Shown here: piece after piece, positions 17,970 through 26,436 of the stretch
How the letters are laid out: every line of letters starts with the position of its first letter
Position numbering within the stretch: position 1 is the stretch's first letter
Origin: Nostoc sp. B(2019)
GTDB taxonomy: Bacteria; Cyanobacteriota; Cyanobacteriia; Cyanobacteriales; Nostocaceae
NCBI RefSeq assembly: GCF_010091925.1
Contig: NZ_WVID01000022.1
Span: 1 to 64,000 of the forward strand
Direction: 5' to 3'
DNA: 64,000 nt
Program-made: the position numbers and the translations under genes
Notes under the pieces: generated by a model
What the model was told of the DNA's origin: nothing
The model's input: only the letters and a program-made list of their open reading frames with translations
The model's database searches: none

Positions 17970-19145
17970 TTAACGAGTGTTGGGTATCAACCTACCGCAA
18001 GGATAAGTTGCTATCTGCTGTGAAGCACTCTCAGTTACCGCTGCTGGGATCTGGTCTGATGATTGGGTTTTAGCTGCTAGATAGTCTGTCTGAAGTTTGT
18101 TAAACATGGCTTCTCGTCTATCATACAGACGCTTTAGGGAACGAGGCTGGCACTTATTCAAAACATACGCTGTCACCAGAGGTATCGCAATTGTACTATC
18201 TGTGTAACAAACAATCGTATTAGGCAACTCTTCCGGGTCAATCTTACCCCAACTGACTGCTTCTGAAGGGGTTGCTCCTGACAAACCGCCTGTATCTGGA
18301 CGAGCATCGGTAAACTGCACAAAGTAATCGTGTCCTCTTTCTTCTAGTCCGAGGACTTCGTGAATTTGCGGTTGAGTTTGTAGCAAAAAGTTCTTAGGAC
18401 TACCACCACCGAGAATTACAGCCGCACTTTTACCTTTTGATTCACGAGCACTGTAGGCGATCGCTGCTGTCTCATTCACGTCAATTGACGGATCTAATAC
18501 CAACTGCGAACCTTCTAATGCCAAAGCTGCTACGTTCATCCCAATTGAACTATCTCCTGGTGAAGACGTATAAATGGGTACGCCATATTCATAAGCTGTT
18601 GCTAGTAAGCAGGAATGCTGCACTCCCAATTGCTTTTCTACTTCCCGGACATACTTACCTAGTAAATGGTGAAACTCAGCGGTTCCCATCCGCTTTTGAA
18701 ACGGTTCTGCTTGCAAAATCTTGCGAATGAATGCATCGGTTTCCAGCAACACGTCGTAGCCAAAAATAATGTCGTAAATGCGGATAGTGCCTTCCTGGCG
18801 CAATTTCACATCATCTAAAAACGGATTACCAGCAAAGAGTTCAAAACCCAAACCGTAATGCATATCGTGGTAAAGATTTGCACCAGTGCTAATCATCCAG
18901 TCAATAAAGCCGTTGCGAATTAAGGGTGCAAGTGCTGAAACCCCAAATCCTGCTGGTGTCATTGCACCGGAAAGACTAACTCCCACCGTGACACCCTCCG
19001 TCAGCACATCACGACTCAGTAATTGACAAATTTCCCGCAAACGCGCCGAGTTGTAAGCAGTGAAGTAGTTATCAATTAAATCCACCACCCCAATATCGGT
19101 TGATATCGGTGTGGGTGCGATTTTTTGACCCAGATGTTTAGACAT
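17970..19145 (-). CDS. deoxyhypusine synthase-like protein
   Basis: A 391-residue protein of the deoxyhypusine synthase superfamily: [99 protein letters not shown] and [25 protein letters not shown]. These cover the NAD-binding fold and the spermidine-type substrate pocket. Bacteria lack the eIF5A substrate; bacterial relatives are thought to work in polyamine metabolism, for example homospermidine formation, so that role is likely but unproven. The expected catalytic lysine could not be confirmed by eye. The gene stands alone, with an ATG at 19145. Confidence 0.8.
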   Translation of the reverse strand: MSKHLGQKIAPTPISTDIGVVDLIDNYFTAYNSARLREICQLLSRDVLTEGVTVGVSLSGAMTPAGFGVSALAPLIRNGFIDWMISTGANLYHDMHYGLGFELFAGNPFLDDVKLRQEGTIRIYDIIFGYDVLLETDAFIRKILQAEPFQKRMGTAEFHHLLGKYVREVEKQLGVQHSCLLATAYEYGVPIYTSSPGDSSIGMNVAALALEGSQLVLDPSIDVNETAAIAYSARESKGKSAAVILGGGSPKNFLLQTQPQIHEVLGLEERGHDYFVQFTDARPDTGGLSGATPSEAVSWGKIDPEELPNTIVCYTDSTIAIPLVTAYVLNKCQPRSLKRLYDRREAMFNKLQTDYLAAKTQSSDQIPAAVTESASQQIATYPCGRLIPNTR

Positions 19146-19561
19146 TTTTGCACTCCCGAACAGTAAACACGCCGAATCTAATGTTAACTAGCTTTTAGCA
19201 AATTCTTTCACTACCTTTGAAACAAAGGGGGTGGGCGATCGCTATTTTAGCTGAAACAAAAAGAAGTCTCTCGCCTACCCGAAGGGAGGCGATGAGATGA
19301 ATTTTTGGGCGATGACGAGTTGACAAGGCAGCTTTTGGGAAAGAATCTTCTTTCCCAAAACGTGCCGCCCCTAACTAATTCAAGCCGTAGGTTTGACAGG
19401 GCGTTCGCGCAGCGTGTCGTAGACAGGGGTCGAGGAGGAATCGCCATTGTCAACTTCAAGAGAATCTATAAAATCTTCAATTACATGAGTCATAGTTTTA
19501 TCATTTTGAGCCGAATATAAGCGTAGTTTATTTAATCTACGTTCTGATATCCTTAAATTTA
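19146..19561. other. intergenic region with short dispersed repeats
   Basis: GC-rich short repeats typical of Nostoc genomes occur here, for example CTACCCGAAGGGAGGCGATG near 19275 and GGGCGTTCGCGCAGCGTGTC near 19398. An open frame at 19305-19520 runs through them and is not considered a gene. The region ends at the IS boundary, with the TTA target copy at 19559-19561. Confidence 0.5.
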
Positions 19562-19579
19562 GAGGCTGTTTGTAAATGA

Positions 19580-20379
19580 TTATGAAGTAATCGAAGAAGA
19601 CTTTGCTAGCCGTTTCAACATTAAACGGATCATGACTGTGTAAATCATAGATTCGCTCACTTCTGGTAAAAGTTCATAATCCTTGCTCAGGCGACGGTAT
19701 TGGTTCCACCAGGCAAATGTACGTTCGACAATCCATCGCTTGGGCAATACTTGAAATCCCGGTTGAGTACGACAAATCACATCAACTTTGGCGTTACATA
19801 ATTGCTGAATCACGCGCTGAAAATTCTCACCGCTAAAGCCTTGATCTACCCAAATCACAACTAAATCAACAGCGACTTCTGCGGCTTCCATTACAACTGC
19901 TGCGCCACCTAAACGTTCTGGAAAGTTTGCCTCAGTAACAACAACTGCCAATACAAGCCCCAAAGTATCAACGAGGATAAAGCGTTTACGTCCCTTAACT
20001 TGTTTTCCACCGTCATAGCCATATACCTCCCCTTTTTTTCCGCCGTCTTCACTGATTGACTATCAATGATGGCAGCAGTTGGCTCTTCTTTTTTATTCAT
20101 ATTTTCACGAACTTGGTTCGGTAATTGTGTATGGATTTCCTGCCACACTCCTAACTGTTGCCAACGTCTAAAGTAGTTGTATACTGTTTGCCAAGGTGGT
20201 AAATCATGCGGTAATCCACGCCATGTACATCCCTCATGTAAGACATAGAAAATTCCGTTGATAATTTCTCGTAAATCTACTTGACGGCGACGACCAATGG
20301 GTTTTGAAGCTGGAAGCAAAGGCTCGATAATTCCCCACTCTGCATCATTTACATCACTGGGATATGGTTTGCGTGCCAT
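19580..20379 (-). CDS. IS5-family transposase, OrfA-OrfB joined by -1 frameshift
   Basis: OrfA starts at ATG 20379 (MARKPYPSDVNDAEWGIIEP) and carries the helix-turn-helix and first catalytic region (TWRGLPHDLPPWQTVYNYFRRW, then AAIIDSQSVKTAEKKG with the first Asp). After the slippery site at 20032-20038 the -1 frame continues as EVYGYDGGKQVKGRKRF, LVDTLGLVLAVVVTEAN, then VIWVDQGFSG (second Asp) and WIVERTFAWWNQYRRLSKDYE (Glu of the DDE triad), ending at 19580. Without the shift OrfA ends at 19909. Each frame alone lacks part of the catalytic triad, so the fusion should be the active enzyme. Confidence 0.85.
20032..20038 (-). other. A AAA AAG slippery heptamer (programmed -1 frameshift site)
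   Basis: On the minus strand the transposase mRNA reads GAA AAA AAG GGG in the OrfA frame, giving the classical A_AAA_AAG heptamer. A -1 slip here joins exactly to the OrfB reading frame. Confidence 0.7.
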
Positions 20380-20504
20380 TTTGACACCTCCATTCTCTCG
20401 CCCCAAATTCTATTTTCTTTTGATAACTTTAATCTGATTCTACTCTCTTTACATTTCTTTAGAAACAGCCTCTTACATATTATTACTCTAGTAAGGAGAA
20501 AAAT

Positions 20505-20893
20505 AGAATACATACCTTGGCATTCTACAACTATTCTCAATCAAGAATTTCCTAAAGAAGTAGGCAAACTTTAGGGGAAAAGCAGAGAACTGGCATACTG
20601 CATTATCTTATGATGCAACTCGTGCATTGCTGGCAGCTTTGGAAAAAACACCATCACCCAGTCGTGTAAATGTGCAGCAGGCAATGGCTGATACTAATTT
20701 TAAAGCAACTGGAGCCACAGGAATAATTTCTTTCAAACCAAGTGGCGATGCCTACGGCGGGCTTCGCCAACGCCAGCAAGAAAATATTCATTTAGTTAAA
20801 GTTGTACGGAATAGCAAAACAGGACAAATTGAATTTATACCTTTGCCAATGAGTGGCTTATTTCAACAATCTGAGTCCACTAAGAGTAACTAA
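20505..20893 (+). pseudogene. decayed C-terminal fragment of an ABC transporter substrate-binding protein
   Basis: Recognisable text is QEFPKEVGKL (one frame), a frame break, then NWHTALSYDATRALLAALEK, SPSRVNVQQAMADTNF, GATGIISFKPSGD and NIHLVKVVRN, ending TGQIEFIPL. This is the C-terminal lobe of a branched-chain-amino-acid-type periplasmic binding protein (receptor family ligand-binding), often fused to Ser/Thr kinases in cyanobacteria. The start and most of the protein are missing and the frame is broken near 20570, so it is non-functional. An IS element lies directly upstream and a short repeat is inserted inside. The end overlaps the coaT 3' end by 36 bases. Confidence 0.75.
20741..20772. 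repeat. short dispersed repeat inserted in frame in the relic gene
   Basis: The segment starting GGCGATGCCTACGGCGGG and continuing CTTCGCCAACGCC resembles other GC-rich dispersed repeats of this window, for example the one near 57018-57045. It is read as extra residues (DAYGGLRQR) between FKPSG and QENIHLVKV. Confidence 0.6.
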
Positions 20894-22777
20894 CACTGTA
20901 GAACCTTCATGCCCAATTACGCCAATGGGTAAGTTGATATTCCCCAAAAAGTTGCCCACCAAAAGCAACATAATAAAACCCAACGCTACGACTATATTCT
21001 GTTTCACTATGGCTTGCGATCGCCTACCCAAATGTATCGCCACAGCAATTTTTTCTAACCTGTCTGCCATCAGTACTATATCTGCGGTTTCTAATGCGAC
21101 ATCGCTACCAGCTTTTCCCATCGCTATGCCTACAGATGCTTGAGCTAGAGCAGGTGCATCATTGATCCCATCTCCTACCATAGCCACAGTTTGATACTGT
21201 TGCTGTAGACGACGGATAATATCCAGTTTATCTTCTGGTAGTAGTTGGGCATATACCCGATCAATCCCAACTTCTTGAGCGACGCTATGAGCAGTTTCCT
21301 CATTATCCCCCGTCAACATGACAATTTGCTCAACTCCCAGTTTCTTTAAACGGGTAATAGTTGCGGCTGCTTGTTTTCTCACCTCGTCTGCAATTGCGAT
21401 CGCACCCATCACCTGATACCCCTCTTCCCCTCCTCCACTCGCTACCCAAACAACAGTTTTACCCTCTTGCTCCAGAGATTGAGCCATTTCCCGCAATTCT
21501 TCAGGTAAATTAATCACATACTGTTGTAAAAAAGCAGCATTCCCCACAATCATTTTTTGTTCTTTGACAATTCCTACAATTCCCTGTCCGGGTATCGCTT
21601 GCACTTCAACCGCACTAACCCAATCCAAATCACTAGCCGCCTGCACAATTGCCTTACCGATGGGATGTTCTGAGCCAGATTCCACCGCTGCTGCTGCTTG
21701 CAATACATCTTTGTGCGTGTATTCACTAGCTGGAATTACCTGAAATACCTGCACCTGTCCTGTTGTGAGAGTACCAGTTTTATCAAAGGCGATCGCCCGG
21801 ACTTTGCCAATCTTCTCCAACTGAGCGCCATTTTTGAACAAAATTCCCTGTCTTGCACCGTTGGCAATTCCTGAAAGCAGGGTTGGCATAATTGCAGCCA
21901 TCAGCGCACAGGGAGAAGCCACCACTAAAAAAGTCAAAGCGCGATAAATCGTAGTTTCCCAACTCCAACCCCAAAGAAATGGCGGTAAAACTGCTAGTAA
22001 TACCCCAGCTACCACAATTACTTTTGCATATCCCCGTTCAAAGCGATCGATAAACTGTTGCGAAGGTGGTTCTTCAGTCTGCGCCTGTTCTACCAAGCGA
22101 ATCACCCGCTGAATCAAACTACTTTCCGCTGGTTTATGTACCTTAATTTGTAACGCACCATAGCCGTTGAGTGTACCTGCAAACACTTCCTCACCTACAG
22201 TTTTCTCTACAGGTAAAGACTCTCCTGTAATCGCAGCTTGGTTGAGGGTGCTGTAACCAGACACAATCAATCCATCAGTAGGAATTAACTCTCCGGGTTT
22301 AACAACAATCTCATCACCAACCTTGAGCTGACTAATAGAAACCTCCTCTTCCCTTTCCTGACGCAAAACCCTTGCTGTGTCTGGCGTGAGACTCATCAAA
22401 CTGCGGATACTCCGCTCAGTTCGCCGCATTGCATAGCCTTCTAGTGCGCCACTTATAGCAAAGATGAGAATCAAAATCGCCCCATCAATAATTAAATAGT
22501 ATTCCCTGCGCCATAAGCCCAAGCTAGCAGCACCAACAGCCGCCACAATCATCAGCAAATCTACATCCAGTTCTCTTTCTTTAAATAGAGTAGTCAATCC
22601 CTCACGCGCACTTTCATAACCACCTATCACATAAGCCGCAGGTAACAGCAGCAACGCCAATCCCAACCAGCCAAAATGCAAGGCGAACCATCCGAGAAAT
22701 AACAGCAAGCCACAGAGCAAGGCTGCTAAGGTATCTGCGTGTTCTTCGGTGAATTGGGTAAAACGCTGTGGGTACAT
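20858..22777 (-). CDS. coaT: P1B-4-type heavy-metal (cobalt) exporting ATPase
   Basis: A 639-residue P-type ATPase without an N-terminal CxxC metal-binding domain. It shows TGES (AAITGESLPVEKT), the SPC motif in the metal-transporting helix (VVASPCALMAA) in place of CPC, the phosphorylation site DKTGTLT, the HP locus (GSEHPIGKAI), MLTGDNEETA, and the hinge MVGDGINDAPALAQA. The last helix carries HEGSTVLVTLSGLRLL; SPC plus HEGxT is the signature of subgroup P1B-4, whose members export Co2+ and sometimes other divalent metals. The gene is preceded by a MerR-type promoter with 20-bp spacing, and a coaR homologue lies 1.9 kb away. Both facts support CoaT. Confidence 0.88.
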   Translation of the reverse strand: MYPQRFTQFTEEHADTLAALLCGLLLFLGWFALHFGWLGLALLLLPAAYVIGGYESAREGLTTLFKERELDVDLLMIVAAVGAASLGLWRREYYLIIDGAILILIFAISGALEGYAMRRTERSIRSLMSLTPDTARVLRQEREEEVSISQLKVGDEIVVKPGELIPTDGLIVSGYSTLNQAAITGESLPVEKTVGEEVFAGTLNGYGALQIKVHKPAESSLIQRVIRLVEQAQTEEPPSQQFIDRFERGYAKVIVVAGVLLAVLPPFLWGWSWETTIYRALTFLVVASPCALMAAIMPTLLSGIANGARQGILFKNGAQLEKIGKVRAIAFDKTGTLTTGQVQVFQVIPASEYTHKDVLQAAAAVESGSEHPIGKAIVQAASDLDWVSAVEVQAIPGQGIVGIVKEQKMIVGNAAFLQQYVINLPEELREMAQSLEQEGKTVVWVASGGGEEGYQVMGAIAIADEVRKQAAATITRLKKLGVEQIVMLTGDNEETAHSVAQEVGIDRVYAQLLPEDKLDIIRRLQQQYQTVAMVGDGINDAPALAQASVGIAMGKAGSDVALETADIVLMADRLEKIAVAIHLGRRSQAIVKQNIVVALGFIMLLLVGNFLGNINLPIGVIGHEGSTVLVTLSGLRLLK

Positions 22778-22804
22778 GAGAGTTGAATTAACAGGGACTC
22801 TCTC

Positions 22805-22837
22805 ACGTTAAACCTTGACATTGATGTTAATGTCAAG
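22805..22837 (-). promoter_or_regulatory. coaT promoter with MerR/CoaR-type operator
   Basis: On the minus strand TTGACA (22831-22836) and TAACGT (22805-22810) are separated by 20 bases, the long spacing typical of MerR-activated promoters. Within it lies a perfect inverted repeat CTTGACATT / AATGTCAAG with 6 central bases (22814-22837). It starts about 28 bases upstream of the coaT ATG. Confidence 0.75.
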
Positions 22838-23098
22838 AGTTACTAGCTCATAAACGCACAAAGGCACAGATTAAAAACTTACTCTAAATTTCCTAAAAAT
22901 CACGAAACCTTAGTAATTTGCTGTATCCTAAACTAGAAAGAATGTATCTATTTTGCAGGTTAGTAAATTTTGAATTTAACTATATCAAATAATACATGCT
23001 GCTCTCCTTAAAAACATGAAGAAACTTTCAATAAACCTATTTTTGAAATAAAAGTTCTTTCAATAATTTTAATTTTGATAAAAAACTCTCAACCAAAA
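22838..23098. other. AT-rich gap between coaT promoter and the membrane protein gene
   Basis: About 260 bases, very AT-rich, probably carrying the promoter for the plus-strand genes. No specific motif stands out. Confidence 0.35.
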
Positions 23099-24643
23099 AT
23101 GCTAGTCAAAAAAGTAATCAATCATATTTCGATATTATCTTTTCGTTCTCCTTGGTTTATTATAATTATTTTTTCGGTTCTCGGTTTAATAGGTATTCTT
23201 AACCATTCGATGTGGCGAGATGAACTAAATCCCTGGCTCATTGTCAGAGATAGTGAATCTTTTGGAAACTTAATTGCAAATATTAATTATGAAGGACATC
23301 CTGTACTGTGGTATTTTTCTCTTGCCTTTTTGAGAAAATTTGCTGATACTCCCGTTGTTATGCAAATTTTTCATTGGGCTATTACAAGTGTTTCAATTGC
23401 TATTTTTTGCTTATATAGCCCCTTTAATTATAAACAAAAACTTCTTTTTACATTTGGCTTTTTCCCTTTTTATGAATATCTTTTAATTTCTCGAAACTAT
23501 GCATTCAGTATTTTGTTTGTTTTTACTTTTTGTACAAGTTTCCCATCGAGAAAAAAAACTTACTTTTACTTAGCGATATTATTGGGTTTACTAGCAAATA
23601 GTAGTGTCCATGCTTTATTTGTATCATTTTCTTTGTCATTGACTTTGCTAGTAGAATTTTGTGTAGATAGTGAACATCGAAAGCAATATTTTAGTCAAAG
23701 CCCAAAATACGACTTATTTTTAAGTATTGCTATTATCATATTTTCTTTTCTTTTAGCCATTTATATTATTACTCCTCCAGCAGATAGTTATCTTCATGGA
23801 GGATTAAAAAATGGATGGTTGATTCAATTAGATATACGTCATTTCTTGAGAAGCATAGGTAGGTTATTTGGTAGTTTTTTGTTAATAATACCATCACATA
23901 AAAGATGGCTAGATTTAATTATTTGTGCTTTAATTGCCCTAGTTATTGTAGCTTTAACCTTAATTAAATTATGCGTAAAGCCATTTCCTCTCTTTTTCTA
24001 CTCCATAGGTAATTGTATAATATTTGCATTTACATACTTAAGATTTTTAGGTGTGCCTCGACATTTTGGTCATTTTTATTTAATTTTTATAGCCGCGTTA
24101 TGGCTGGAAAGTTATTATCAAGAGTCTACATTTTTGATTAACAAACTTTCTATCCGAAAGAATTCACTTAAATTGGCTCATAAATGGCATCATATTGCCT
24201 TTATGTTAATCCTTTATATCCAGTTTATTGTAGGAGTTTGGAGTTTTTCAAGAGATTTAATTATCCCATTTTCTGCTAGTCATGAAACGGCTGATTACAT
24301 TCAAAAATCTCAGTTAGAGAATGAATTTATTGTTGCTAGTCGAGATGCAAATATGGCTGCATTATCAGGTTATCTTAATCGGAAATTTTACTATCCTGAA
24401 GTTCAAAGAATGGGAAGTTTTACCATATTTAAAAAAGGTCGTCAAGATGTTGAACAAGCGGAGATATTAAGACAAATTACTTCTCTGTTAAAGAGTCAAG
24501 AGAGCAGAAACAAAATTTTGCTGATTTTAAATAAAAAACTGAATTTAAACTCAAACGATTTAAAGATTATTCCGATCAAGAACTTTGAAAGAGCTTGGGT
24601 GGATAGTGAACGATATTATCTTTATTGGGTATCTGAAGTATAA
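23099..24643 (+). CDS. GT-C-like multi-spanning membrane protein
   Basis: A 514-residue protein from ATG 23099 (an in-frame TTG at 23075 is less likely). A first hydrophobic segment IIIIFSVLGLIGIL is followed by NHSMWRDELNPWLI, an acidic loop motif like the catalytic first periplasmic loop of GT-C glycosyltransferases. Then come GHPVLWYFSLAFLRKF and about 8-10 more hydrophobic helices, with a soluble C-terminal segment. The probable role is a lipid-linked sugar transferase in the plasma membrane; donor and acceptor are unknown. The gene is noticeably more AT-rich than its neighbours, suggesting acquisition. It ends 26 bases before coaR and may be co-transcribed with it. Confidence 0.6.
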   Translation: MLVKKVINHISILSFRSPWFIIIIFSVLGLIGILNHSMWRDELNPWLIVRDSESFGNLIANINYEGHPVLWYFSLAFLRKFADTPVVMQIFHWAITSVSIAIFCLYSPFNYKQKLLFTFGFFPFYEYLLISRNYAFSILFVFTFCTSFPSRKKTYFYLAILLGLLANSSVHALFVSFSLSLTLLVEFCVDSEHRKQYFSQSPKYDLFLSIAIIIFSFLLAIYIITPPADSYLHGGLKNGWLIQLDIRHFLRSIGRLFGSFLLIIPSHKRWLDLIICALIALVIVALTLIKLCVKPFPLFFYSIGNCIIFAFTYLRFLGVPRHFGHFYLIFIAALWLESYYQESTFLINKLSIRKNSLKLAHKWHHIAFMLILYIQFIVGVWSFSRDLIIPFSASHETADYIQKSQLENEFIVASRDANMAALSGYLNRKFYYPEVQRMGSFTIFKKGRQDVEQAEILRQITSLLKSQESRNKILLILNKKLNLNSNDLKIIPIKNFERAWVDSERYYLYWVSEV

Positions 24644-24669
24644 AGTAGAGAAGCAGTGAGAAGGGTGAT

Positions 24670-25806
24670 ATGCTGCAAATGAATACTAGTTGCTTAACTA
24701 TTAAAGAACTTACTGATGCAGTGGGAGGCGGTTTAACTCCTCGGATGGTGCGGCATTACCATCAATTGGGGCTAATACCGCAACCAGTGCGATCGCCTAG
24801 CAATTACCGTCTCTACACCAAGAAAGATGTCCTCAGATTGCAACGGATTGTCGCACTCAAACAACAAGGGTTCCAACTAAACCACATCCGCCACATTTTG
24901 GAAGTGGAACCAGAAGCAGACACAACTACAAACATGATCGGGCAACTTCAGCACCAATATCGAGCAGTGATGCAACAAATTGTCCAATTGCGGCAAACTG
25001 CATCAGCACTCGAAGGATTATTGGGGCGCGATCGCCATTGTCAAATTATGCAAGCTGAAGTCTTGGCACAACTCAAATTACTCGATGTCGAAACTCAAGC
25101 CGGATTAGGGGGACTCGAACAACTCTGGAGTGGGTTGGATGCCGAAGTTCATACGCACTCAGAAGCTTTTCCCGAATCGCTACAACGCTTACTACCTGAT
25201 TTATCTCACCGTTCGGAAATTGAACAACACTTAATTTCTCAGCTGGTTTTGGCTTGTGGCGATGTCAGCTTGGTGTCGTTTGTGAAGTTGAGTCGAGATG
25301 CGATCGCCGCCAGTCGGGAAGCACTCAAATCAGGCTGTCAGATTGTTGTAGATATCCCCACGGTTGCTGCTGCTTTGGATCAAACACGATTAGTTCACTT
25401 GGGATGCCAAGTTGAAACATTGATTGATAACCCCCACGTCACGACTGTCACAGAGGCAGAACTTGCTTTTTGGCAACATCAGGAATGGCGAAAAAAATTG
25501 CAGCAAGTAACTAAGGGTTGTGTACTAGTGATTGGTTATGCCCCCTCAGTACTGCTGGAAGCTTCTCAAGCCATTGCAAACCAGAAAATTCAGCCTGCAC
25601 TAGTGATTGGAATGCCCATCGGCTTTAGCCATGCTCCCGCCGCTAAGCGACAACTAACGCAAAACGAAGTACCTTTTATTACAATTGAAGGAACTTTGGG
25701 AGGTGGGGCCTTAGCTGCTACTACCTTGAATGCACTGGTTGAGTCACTGATTGATAAGCCAGATTGTCATTGTTATACAAAGGATGCAGCAATACCTCCC
25801 GGTTAA
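24670..25806 (+). CDS. coaR: CoaR: MerR-family regulator fused to a precorrin isomerase-like domain
   Basis: A 378-residue fusion. Residues 10-80 are a MerR winged helix (LTPRMVRHYHQLGLIPQPVRSPSNYRLYTKKDVLRLQRI), followed by a coiled dimerisation helix (about 90-135). Residues about 170-360 are a CobH-like precorrin-8X methylmutase domain (DVSLVSFVKLSRDAIAASREAL, IVVDIPTVAAAL, VIGMPIGFSHAPAAKRQL). The C-terminus has the Cys-His-Cys motif DCHCY, which in the characterised Synechocystis CoaR is needed for cobalt sensing. The protein should activate coaT in response to cobalt. Unusually, a large membrane-protein gene separates it from the coaT promoter. Confidence 0.88.
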   Translation: MLQMNTSCLTIKELTDAVGGGLTPRMVRHYHQLGLIPQPVRSPSNYRLYTKKDVLRLQRIVALKQQGFQLNHIRHILEVEPEADTTTNMIGQLQHQYRAVMQQIVQLRQTASALEGLLGRDRHCQIMQAEVLAQLKLLDVETQAGLGGLEQLWSGLDAEVHTHSEAFPESLQRLLPDLSHRSEIEQHLISQLVLACGDVSLVSFVKLSRDAIAASREALKSGCQIVVDIPTVAAALDQTRLVHLGCQVETLIDNPHVTTVTEAELAFWQHQEWRKKLQQVTKGCVLVIGYAPSVLLEASQAIANQKIQPALVIGMPIGFSHAPAAKRQLTQNEVPFITIEGTLGGGALAATTLNALVESLIDKPDCHCYTKDAAIPPG

Positions 25807-26436
25807 GGGAAAAGGGAAAAGGGAAATTCCATCCTTTTCACCCTTACTCCTTCACCTTTTCCCGACTTCTGCAAGAAGTCTCATATCTAAATCTGAGGCA
25901 GCTTTCGCAATTATCGCTGCCATTCACTAAATTGTTAAATTATGTTTAATTTATTCAACTTCGCCACTTTATAGTAATTCAATAATCCATAATTGCGGCG
26001 ACATGCTAATAACGTGGTATAAGTTGCACTAGAAATCCTTCAAGATTTTAAGTAAATAAACTCTGCAATCAAGGTATAAATTATCATAATATGAATGCTC
26101 TGATGATTTTACTTAATGTGAATCAGGTCGATAAGTAACACTAGAATCAAATTGGAAAAGTTATATCCTAAAATAGGCACTAAAATGAGCAAAACTCTCT
26201 TTGATTCTGGATTTAAGCGCTGATTTGGAATACTGAAAAAAAACAATAAACAGTCGCTAAATATAACTTTGAGACAAACTAAAGTAGTTTTAAAGTATAG
26301 TTTTACACTAGTATCTACCGAAACTGAGAAGCAAGATAACAGGGATGTATAATTAGCGCGTCTCCTCCATCATCTATAAAAAGATAATGATTAGGGCTGG
26401 CGGGCTTTCTATTTCCTTTACTTTGATAAGGGGCAT
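25807..26436. other. 630-base intergenic region
   Basis: It begins with a GGGAAAA-type tandem (about 25806-25825) and contains a small inverted repeat GACTTCT / AGAAGTC near 25864. Most of it is AT-rich without ORFs and probably contains the promoter and 5' UTR of the next gene. Nothing more was recognised. Confidence 0.4.

Larger units (their letters stand above)
19562..20472 (-). mobile_element. IS5-family insertion sequence (IS427-like), 911 bp
   Basis: Terminal inverted repeats begin GAGGCTGTTT at both ends (left GAGGCTGTTTGTAAATGAT; right, on the minus strand, GAGGCTGTTTCTAAAGAAAT). A TTA target duplication flanks it (19559-19561 and 20473-20475). Inside are two overlapping transposase frames with a DDE-type transposase similar to the IS5/IS427 group. 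Both ends and the reading frames look intact, so it may be recent and active. It lies immediately left of a decayed ABC substrate-binding gene. Confidence 0.85.

Noticed and set aside
19305-19520. Plus-strand 71-codon ORF before the IS element
   Set aside because: It runs through short dispersed repeats, and its residues (FAQRVVDRGRGG) reflect the repeat sequence.
25864-25882. GACTTCT / AGAAGTC inverted repeat as coaR terminator
   Set aside because: The stem is short and has no U tract.
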